Source of the DNA: a bacterium
GTDB lineage: Bacteria > Electryoneota > RPQS01
DNA length: 6,622 nt
NCBI GenBank assembly: GCA_018814465.1
Contig: JAHIZR010000185.1
Location: 1-6,622 of the forward strand
Direction: 5' to 3'
Shown: positions 1-4,884 of the stretch, one piece after another
Layout of the letters: every line of letters begins with the position of its first letter
Position numbering within the stretch: the first letter of the stretch is position 1
Notes under the pieces: generated by a model
Databases searched by the model: none
What the model was told of the DNA's origin: nothing
Seen by the model: the letters and a program-made list of their open reading frames with translations, nothing else
Position numbers and translations under genes: made by a program

Positions 1-871
1 ACGAAGCAAAAGCCAACGTCAGTAAAAACGCAGTTTGAGATTTCTTTTCCGTTTTGAGGAGTACAAGCTTTCCTGTTGCCGCCAATCCCAATGGCACAAA
101 GCACTGCAGTACATATTCCCACATATTGAGCAGCATCGCCGCAAAGAATCCGGCAATTCCGACATCAGACGCATAGAGCGCGGGATACCGAATCCACGAA
201 TCATACGCCCACCCCAGTCCATTATGTGCTGTATAAACCGCAAGTGTGATGATCCAGGGAATGAGAATTCCAATACACATATTAATCGCGGATTGGATAC
301 GGTTTTCCGCATGGTACCGGATCAATACTACCATTGGCAATAGAAACATGATAAAACTTTGCCGCACGAGGATCGCCAATCCCAACAGCAGACCTCCCAA
401 AGCCCAAGTCAATCCCGCCTTCGCCCGCAGACAGAGCAATAATCCAGCCGCCGCGAGCACCATCCCCGGAATTTCCACATTCAAGGCGATCATTTCGGAG
501 GGCAGGCTGAAGCTATTCGAGGCCATCAAAAAAAGAAGTGAGGCAGGAACGAACGCCTTGTCTCCCCATAGTCTGCCGCCAATTTCGACGACAATCCACC
601 CCATCAGAATCATAAAGGCGAGCGAGGCGATATGAATCACTGCCAGCGACCGTCCGAAAACTTCGAAGAGTAGAAGATAAAGAGCGGCAATACCCGGAGG
701 TTTCGTTGATCCCAACAGATCAACTCCCGGCAGTCCGCCCTGTTTTAGAACATCCGCCGCAACAGCATACTCGGCTTCGTCGATATTATAGAATACATTG
801 TCGAGGTACATCCCCCGGCAAAGCACCATCCCGACCAAGACAATCAGCCATGCACCTGTACGGCGGTTCAT
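1..871 (-). CDS. GT-C fold membrane glycosyltransferase (GT39/PMT_2-like), 3' end beyond window
   Basis: An open frame of 290 codons runs from ATG at 871 to the left edge with no stop, so the gene is cut by the window and its C-terminus is missing. The product is very hydrophobic, with about nine or ten likely membrane segments, the first near residues 7-22, then about 61-97, 105-119, 135-148, 153-185, 195-213 and 237-262. After the first segment comes an acidic Asp-Glu pair (D31-E32 in NIDEAEYA), then KPPG at 57-60 and NVEIPG at 131-136. This layout is typical of GT-C enzymes of the ArnT/PMT_2 group, which move sugars from polyprenyl-phosphate donors on the outer face of the inner membrane; the loop-1 Asp is the usual catalytic base. 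Acceptor and donor cannot be told. The start lies 9 bases after the stop of the PdxJ-like gene, and AGGTAGGA overlapping that stop serves as Shine-Dalgarno, so it is probably the next gene of the same operon. Family call fairly firm, exact function unknown. Confidence 0.8.
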   Translation of the reverse strand, partial: MNRRTGAWLIVLVGMVLCRGMYLDNVFYNIDEAEYAVAADVLKQGGLPGVDLLGSTKPPGIAALYLLLFEVFGRSLAVIHIASLAFMILMGWIVVEIGGRLWGDKAFVPASLLFLMASNSFSLPSEMIALNVEIPGMVLAAAGLLLCLRAKAGLTWALGGLLLGLAILVRQSFIMFLLPMVVLIRYHAENRIQSAINMCIGILIPWIITLAVYTAHNGLGWAYDSWIRYPALYASDVGIAGFFAAMLLNMWEYVLQCFVPLGLAATGKLVLLKTEKKSQTAFLLTLAFAS

Positions 872-880
872 GGCGGATTC

Positions 881-1561
881 CTACCTGCAAAGATTCAAAT
901 AGTCCGTGACGGCGCTTTCCCATCCGACTCGCAGGGCGTGCGTCCACAGATCGGGAGTCGGAACAAGCTCTTCGAGATAGGGAATCTGCGCAAGCGCGGA
1001 GGGCAAATGCCGTCCGGCAGGTCCGATTGCCCCGATTCGAAGATTCAGCTTATTCGCGGCCAACGCCGCGCTCGTGATCCGGCCGAGTTCCGCTTCCGCT
1101 TCTTCAACGGATTTGCATTCATAGAGCTTGTTAGTCGGAAAGAAGACCCATGCGCAGCCGATCCGCGCCGCGCTCTTCAGCATGGCGGCTTCCGGTTCAA
1201 TCAGCACGGCTACTTCCTGATTCGAGCCTGCGCTGCGGCCGAGAAAATCGTTCAAGCCGGTGAAGTCCTGCAAGGCGGATCCGCGGTCTCCGGTAACCAG
1301 AATTCTTTCCGGCGCCGAGCCTAATCCCGCCGCGCGCTCCAGTTCCGAATCGCTGCATTTAATGATCAGTGTCGGCAGGCCGGGCCGGTCGAACAGGTCA
1401 GCGGTATAGAGCGGAGGGCGTCCGGTCGCGCTGATCGGAAGCAGCATGCCGCGCGCGCCGCCGCGGGTCGCTCCGTAGGCAATTCCCAATAAATCCAATT
1501 CAGGGAGAAGTTTTCCGATCGCGGCGCCCGGTTCCAGATCAACCAGTATTCTTGGGATCAT
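881..1561 (-). CDS. Degenerate PdxJ-like TIM-barrel protein (probable pseudoenzyme)
   Basis: 226 residues, slightly shorter than PdxJ (about 240), which makes pyridoxine 5'-phosphate from 1-deoxyxylulose 5-phosphate and 3-amino-1-hydroxyacetone phosphate. From memory of E. coli PdxJ, residues about 116-224 align almost without gaps: shared positions include the K/AA..G helix at 129-135, E..AELGRI at 155-162, AL.QIP..EEL near 189-199 and G..SAV near 213-218. The N-terminal strand (ILVDLE, 5-10) keeps only the Asp of the VNIDH motif. The other active-site positions differ: the VHLRED loop is LPISAT (41-46), the NLEMA Glu strand is LIIKC (65-69), EIHTG is FFPTN (140-144), NAGHGL is GAIGPA (177-182) and NIGHAIIG is VPTPDLWT (200-207). 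Vitamin B6 synthesis is therefore unlikely. The frame is intact, the start codon overlaps the coaD stop (ATGA), and a strong Shine-Dalgarno (AAGGAG, 8-base spacer) precedes it, arguing for a maintained function, perhaps structural or ligand-binding. Homology is based on remembered sequence, not a search. Confidence 0.7.
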   Translation of the reverse strand: MIPRILVDLEPGAAIGKLLPELDLLGIAYGATRGGARGMLLPISATGRPPLYTADLFDRPGLPTLIIKCSDSELERAAGLGSAPERILVTGDRGSALQDFTGLNDFLGRSAGSNQEVAVLIEPEAAMLKSAARIGCAWVFFPTNKLYECKSVEEAEAELGRITSAALAANKLNLRIGAIGPAGRHLPSALAQIPYLEELVPTPDLWTHALRVGWESAVTDYLNLCR

Positions 1562-2061
1562 TTTGAAAGCTCCTTGACTTTTTTCCGCAGCGCCTTCGCG
1601 ACGAACACAGGCACGAAATGTTCGATCTCTCCGCCCAGCATCGCCACTTCGCGAACGATCGAGCTGTTCAGATACGTATACTTGTGTCCCGGCATGAGAA
1701 AGACCGTGGAGACATTTTTCGAGAGCACTCGATTCGCGAGCGCCATTTGAAATTCATAGTCGAAGTCGGAGATCGCGCGCAAGCCGCGGATGATCGCGAT
1801 GGCATCGACTTTTTCCGCGTACTTGACGATCAATCCATCCCATTCAATTACTTCAATCCCGGGAATATCCTTAGTGGCTTCGACGACCATTTCGAGCCGT
1901 TCGGCGATCGTGAACAGCGGCTCTTTTTTGCGCTGCACGGCTAAGGTGACGATAATCCGGTCGAACAGCACGGAGGCTCGTTTGATTACATCCAGATGTC
2001 CGTAGGTAATCGGATCGAACGTACCGGGATAGAGCGCGATTCTACTTTTTGGAGTTGACAA
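1558..2061 (-). CDS. coaD: Phosphopantetheine adenylyltransferase
   Basis: Catalyses the fourth step of coenzyme A synthesis in the cytoplasm: ATP plus 4'-phosphopantetheine gives dephospho-CoA plus pyrophosphate. The 167 residues match the family length (about 160). Visible motifs are YPGTFDP (11-17), the nucleotidyltransferase TxGH box TYGH (19-22), a basic stretch with K45-K46, DGLIVKYA (75-82), IRGLRAISDFDYEFQMALAN (91-110), and the C-terminal ATP-binding YLNSSIVRE (130-138). All key positions appear intact. The chosen start is TTG at 2061, giving six residues before the first beta strand, as is usual; no ATG is available in that stretch, and GGTGA about six bases upstream can act as ribosome-binding site. 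It overlaps the kinase gene by 20 bases and the PdxJ-like gene by 4, so it is read within the signalling operon. Function is near certain; why it sits here is unclear. Confidence 0.96.
   Translation of the reverse strand: MSTPKSRIALYPGTFDPITYGHLDVIKRASVLFDRIIVTLAVQRKKEPLFTIAERLEMVVEATKDIPGIEVIEWDGLIVKYAEKVDAIAIIRGLRAISDFDYEFQMALANRVLSKNVSTVFLMPGHKYTYLNSSIVREVAMLGGEIEHFVPVFVAKALRKKVKELSK
1570..1575 (-). promoter_or_regulatory. Strong Shine-Dalgarno for the PdxJ-like gene
   Basis: AAGGAG on the minus strand lies 8 bases upstream of ATG at 1561, inside the last codons of coaD. It is the best ribosome-binding site in the downstream half of the operon. It fixes the start of the PdxJ-like gene and suggests independent, efficient initiation besides coupling through the ATGA overlap. 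Confidence 0.75.
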
Positions 2062-2473
2062 GTTTTTTCACCATTGATATTTCCGTGCCGTCATCATGCG
2101 GCCGGACCTCGACCTCATCCATCATGGCCCGCATGAGCATTAAGCCGCGGCCGCCTAAATTAAGGACATTTTGCGGAGTGGTGGGATCCGGGACGGCATC
2201 TTCATCGAAGCCGGGGCCATGATCGCGCACGGTGATTTTCATGCGATCCGCATAGCACTCGATTGTTAAATCGATAAACAAGTCCGGTTGATCGCGATGC
2301 GCATGCTCAATGGCATTCATCACGGCTTCAGTAACACAGATGCCGAGATCGGCGAGCGCGTCTTTGTCGAAGCCCATGTCAGCAGCCATTGCTTCCACGA
2401 CATTGTCAATCACTTCCAACTGATCAGGAGTAGAAGGAATCGATAAATGCTCAGTTTTAAGCGGGTAAGACAT
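2042..2473 (-). CDS. RsbW/SpoIIAB-like anti-sigma serine kinase (GHKL ATPase)
   Basis: 143 residues, a single HATPase domain of the GHKL fold at the usual length of RsbW/SpoIIAB/BtrW proteins. The N box is EAVMNAIEHAHR (49-60), with E49 as likely general base and N53 as Mg-ATP ligand; the G1 box is DHGPGFD (84-90) and the G2 box is GGRGLMLMRAM (107-117). Such kinases phosphorylate the partner STAS protein on serine and bind and block a sigma factor or other client when the STAS partner is phosphorylated. The ATG at 2473 overlaps the end of the phosphatase gene by 17 bases and lacks a clear Shine-Dalgarno, so translation is probably coupled. The phosphatase and STAS genes lie directly upstream, so the three very likely work on each other. 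The client is not in the window. Family assignment firm, role in the switch inferred. Confidence 0.92.
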   Translation of the reverse strand: MSYPLKTEHLSIPSTPDQLEVIDNVVEAMAADMGFDKDALADLGICVTEAVMNAIEHAHRDQPDLFIDLTIECYADRMKITVRDHGPGFDEDAVPDPTTPQNVLNLGGRGLMLMRAMMDEVEVRPHDDGTEISMVKKLVNSKK

Positions 2474-3977
2474 ATTTAATAACAGAGAGAGTCAAATCAT
2501 CCTGGATCGAATCCGGAGCGCGGTATAAGTGAACATCATGGCATATTCTGCGCACGATTTCGAGCGCGGTGAGATCCCGGTACTTGAGGGCCGATTCAAT
2601 CAGGCGCTGTTTGCCGAATTCCACATTTTCCGAGTTTTGAGATTCGGTCACGCCGTCCGTATAGAACACAATCATGTCATGGGGTTCGAGATGAAGCCGC
2701 ACTTGTTCATAGCGGACATTGCCGAAGGAGCCTAACAGCAAGCCGCCTTCACTCAATTCCCGCAGGGTGCCGTCGGCTCTGATCAGGATCGGCGGATTGT
2801 GGCCCGCGTTCGAATAGGTCAGCACTTTGGTGCGCCGGTCAAGAACGCCGTAGAATGCCGTTACATAATCGCCCGACCGGTTTGTTTCGAAGAGGAACTC
2901 GTTTACTTTCGAGAGAATGACCGGGATATCGTAATTGCTTTTAGCTTCGACCCGCAAACAAGCGCGGAAGTTCGCCATCATCAGGGCGGCCGGGACGCCA
3001 TGTCCGGCGACATCGCCCATGACGATTCCCATATCCGTATTCGTCAGGGGGATAAAATCGAAGTAATCACCTCCGACCTCACTGGACGGGAAATTCATTC
3101 CTCCCAAGTCATAGGGATCAAAGCGGGGCATGGTGTCGGGGAGAAAAGTGCGCTGGATATTGCGCGCCAGAGCGAACTCTTCCTGGATTTGTTGAGCCTT
3201 ACGGCGCAGACGATCCGATCGCGCACGCTCCAATGCGACACCGGCATGACTGGCGAAAGCGGTCAGGACACGGCGGTCGTGCTCGCTGAAGCCGTCATAG
3301 TCATCGGATTCGAGATTAAAGACACCGATGAGTTCATCCCGGATTTTAATCGGCACGGCGAGTTCCGAGCGCGTCTGTTCACGAATCAGGACATAGCGGT
3401 TGTCCTTCGTTACATCGGGGACGTACAGGTCGGTGCCCGAGAGCAGCACATGCGCGACGATGCCCTTATCCTGAACGAAGCCGTCTTTGAACTTGTTATG
3501 CACTTTCCCCCGGTCCGCACCTTCGTACCCGACCATCATGTCGAGTTCGATTTTATCCATTTCCTGACTAAAAACGAAAATTCCGGCAGCCGAGAAGAGC
3601 ACGACATGCCGGAGTGAATCGAGGATAGCCTTCAGCACTTCGGACAGATCCCCGGCGCTGGACAGCTTCATGCTGACCTGCATGAGGACGCGGTTTTCCT
3701 CACGTTCTTCTTCCACTTCGCGGAGCAGTTCCAGCATGGAACTGCCGCGGAAAGCTTCACGGGAGACTTCGAGGAATTTTTCCGCTAAAGCGGCATCCCC
3801 CTTTCCTTCGTTCAGCTCCTTGGCAAAACGGTCGGCCAGGATCGAGAGTTCATTCAGTCGTTGAGCTCGGGGGGCGTACTGGGCACATGGCGGAGCGTTT
3901 TCCGGGAGTGGTTTTGTCGAGTCTGAGTCGGGAGCGCTGGCTTCGGGCGCGGGAATCGGCTTACTTGTAGCTGGCAA
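2457..3977 (-). CDS. GAF-PP2C serine phosphatase (RsbU/SpoIIE type)
   Basis: 506 residues, cytoplasmic, with no membrane segment. Order: Pro/Ala-rich, probably disordered tail (1-38); helical and charged, probable coiled coil (about 40-105); GAF sensor domain (about 106-252); a linker helix with the family-typical EEFALARNIQRTFLP (266-280); and a PP2C_SIG/SpoIIE phosphatase domain (about 290-505). Metal-binding acidic positions are intact: GGDYFDF (302-308), GDVAGHG (321-327), YTDGVTES (439-446) and DDLTLS (493-498). The family removes phosphate from phosphoserine on STAS antagonists; the GAF domain presumably senses a small ligand or another input, which cannot be read from sequence. It overlaps the STAS gene upstream and the kinase gene downstream by 17 bases each. 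The start is uncertain: TTG at 3977 is the only usual start between the in-frame stop at 3989-3987 and residue 81, and it has no good Shine-Dalgarno, so initiation probably depends on coupling to the STAS gene. Confidence 0.92.
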   Translation of the reverse strand: MPATSKPIPAPEASAPDSDSTKPLPENAPPCAQYAPRAQRLNELSILADRFAKELNEGKGDAALAEKFLEVSREAFRGSSMLELLREVEEEREENRVLMQVSMKLSSAGDLSEVLKAILDSLRHVVLFSAAGIFVFSQEMDKIELDMMVGYEGADRGKVHNKFKDGFVQDKGIVAHVLLSGTDLYVPDVTKDNRYVLIREQTRSELAVPIKIRDELIGVFNLESDDYDGFSEHDRRVLTAFASHAGVALERARSDRLRRKAQQIQEEFALARNIQRTFLPDTMPRFDPYDLGGMNFPSSEVGGDYFDFIPLTNTDMGIVMGDVAGHGVPAALMMANFRACLRVEAKSNYDIPVILSKVNEFLFETNRSGDYVTAFYGVLDRRTKVLTYSNAGHNPPILIRADGTLRELSEGGLLLGSFGNVRYEQVRLHLEPHDMIVFYTDGVTESQNSENVEFGKQRLIESALKYRDLTALEIVRRICHDVHLYRAPDSIQDDLTLSVIKYVLPA

Positions 3978-4299
3978 CGGCGGAGATTACATCCGGGTAG
4001 GTTTCGAATACGGAATTCAGTTTCGTGATAACGAGCAGGGATTCGATTTTTTCAGTTGTGCGCGCGATTTTCAGTTCACCGCCGCTGTTTTTGACGGTAG
4101 TAAAAGCGGACACGAGCAGGCCGATACCGGAGCTGTTCATCCACTCAACTTCCCCTAAATCGATGACGACTTTCTTTTTTCCGTCGGCAACGGCCTTTTT
4201 CAGCAAATTTTGGAATTCCGCGGATTCGGGGCCGCCCATGACTTTGCCTTTCAGATAAATAACCTGGGCATCTCCATGCTCATGAGATTCAATCTTCAC
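3961..4299 (-). CDS. STAS-domain anti-anti-sigma factor (RsbV/SpoIIAA-like)
   Basis: 112 residues, one STAS domain of typical length. The core strand and helix are VVIDLGEVEWMNSSGIGLL (44-62); by comparison with SpoIIAA (DSSG) the phosphorylated residue is most likely S57, with S56 before it. The usual Asp ahead of the two serines is Asn55 here. Unphosphorylated proteins of this family bind the kinase and release its client; phosphorylation by the kinase switches them off and the PP2C phosphatase restores them, and both partners are encoded directly downstream. The start is GTG at 4299, preceded by AAAGGA with a 10-base spacer, a convincing ribosome-binding site. It is 45 bases downstream of the XRE gene and overlaps the phosphatase gene by 17 bases. 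Confidence 0.93.
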   Translation of the reverse strand: MKIESHEHGDAQVIYLKGKVMGGPESAEFQNLLKKAVADGKKKVVIDLGEVEWMNSSGIGLLVSAFTTVKNSGGELKIARTTEKIESLLVITKLNSVFETYPDVISAVASYK

Positions 4300-4309
4300 G
4301 TGTGGTTAG

Positions 4310-4315
4310 TCCTTT
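4310..4315 (-). promoter_or_regulatory. Shine-Dalgarno fixing the GTG start of the STAS gene
   Basis: AAAGGA on the minus strand lies 10 bases upstream of GTG at 4299, in the 45-base gap after the XRE gene. It supports the GTG start and is the clear ribosome entry point for the partner-switch trio. Confidence 0.65.
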
Positions 4316-4344
4316 CGATTTGTGGGATTTTTTGTTTGACAGAC

Positions 4345-4782
4345 TCAAGCATTTTCGTCATTGCTCGAATCTTTTTCGATACGGGATTTTCGAAGATCAA
4401 GCAGCGCTTCCACAAAGAACCGTTTGGAAGGCTGATAGTCTATCCCGACTCGAATTTTTTGCAGCATTTCGATTTCCTCCTCGGAAGGATTCATCAACAA
4501 CCGCTGTTCCCGGTCTTCGAGGAACCGGGCCAGACCTTCATAGACGAAGCCATGGTCCGATACTTCGCGGAAATACTGCGAAATATCCTGTCCTAAGACC
4601 AGATCTTCAGTCTTAAGCTCAAGACCATCAGCAACTTTTTCAAGAAAATCAAACGTCGGAGAAGACTTACCGTTTTCGACCAAAGACAGATAGGAACGGT
4701 TTACCTTAATCCGATCTGAGAGACCTTCCTGCGAGATCCCGGCGCGACGCCGGGCTTCTCTGATTCGATCACCAATTCTCAA
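4345..4782 (-). CDS. XRE-family helix-turn-helix transcriptional regulator
   Basis: 145 residues. Residues 3-63 form a classic Cro/C1 (XRE) DNA-binding domain: IGDRIREARRRAGISQEGLS (3-22), then the recognition-helix region VNRSYLSLVENGKSSPTFD (27-45) and a final helix FLEKVADGLEL (46-56). Residues 65-145 are charged and probably helical; I do not recognise a named effector domain, so its ligand or partner is unknown. The start is TTG at 4782: it gives the usual two residues before the domain, an in-frame stop lies about 40 bases upstream, and no ATG or GTG lies between. The Shine-Dalgarno is weak. A near-consensus promoter with an inverted repeat lies just upstream, which suggests the protein represses or tunes its own operon, including the partner-switch genes that follow after 45 bases. 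DNA binding is firm, target inferred. Confidence 0.88.
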   Translation of the reverse strand: MRIGDRIREARRRAGISQEGLSDRIKVNRSYLSLVENGKSSPTFDFLEKVADGLELKTEDLVLGQDISQYFREVSDHGFVYEGLARFLEDREQRLLMNPSEEEIEMLQKIRVGIDYQPSKRFFVEALLDLRKSRIEKDSSNDENA

Positions 4783-4811
4783 GGTACGCTCTATGGCTAA
4801 ATTGTGGATAA

Positions 4812-4832
4812 CGGAATATACTCACCATTCCG
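4812..4832. promoter_or_regulatory. Inverted repeat over the promoter, candidate XRE operator
   Basis: CGGAAT (4812-4817) and ATTCCG (4827-4832) form perfect 6-base arms around a 9-base spacer. One arm overlaps the -10 hexamer and the other lies in the -35/-10 spacer, the position where a dimeric repressor would block RNA polymerase. The arms are two helical turns or less apart from end to end, which suits an XRE dimer. Binding by the adjacent XRE protein is inference; a 6-base palindrome can also arise by chance. Confidence 0.5.
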
Positions 4833-4843
4833 CTAATTGTCAA
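4815..4843 (-). promoter_or_regulatory. Sigma70-type promoter for the XRE/partner-switch operon
   Basis: On the minus strand, TTGACA (4843-4838, a perfect -35) is followed after exactly 17 bases by TATATT (4820-4815, five of six matches to the -10). The expected start of transcription is near 4808, leaving a leader of about 26 bases before the TTG start at 4782. The 17 bases upstream of the -35 (4844-4860) are mostly A and T and could act as an UP element. The promoter begins 41 bases after the ggt stop, with no clear terminator between, so read-through from ggt is also possible. Confidence 0.8.
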
Positions 4844-4884
4844 CAAAAATCATAAATTTTCGCGAAGTATGTGCCGTAAAAGAC

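Noticed and set aside
19..312. Minus-strand open frame of 97 residues
   Set aside because: Alternative frame inside the glycosyltransferase gene, whose own frame is open from 871 to the edge and shows membrane segments and family motifs.
938..1324. Plus-strand open frame of 128 residues opposite the PdxJ-like gene
   Set aside because: The minus-strand frame has the PdxJ alignment, a strong Shine-Dalgarno and operon overlap; the plus frame has none of these.
2799..3617. Plus-strand open frame of 272 residues opposite the phosphatase gene
   Set aside because: It is antisense to a gene with fully conserved GAF and PP2C motifs, has no recognisable domain, and reflects codon bias of the real gene.
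4336..4341. Plus-strand TTGACA between the STAS and XRE genes
   Set aside because: No -10-like hexamer lies at proper spacing downstream, and it would drive only antisense RNA into the XRE gene.
4846..4860. Short AT-only inverted repeat (AAAAT/ATTTT) after ggt, possible terminator
   Set aside because: Five A/T pairs with no G+C stem are too weak for a terminator; the stretch is better read as A+T-rich DNA upstream of the promoter -35.
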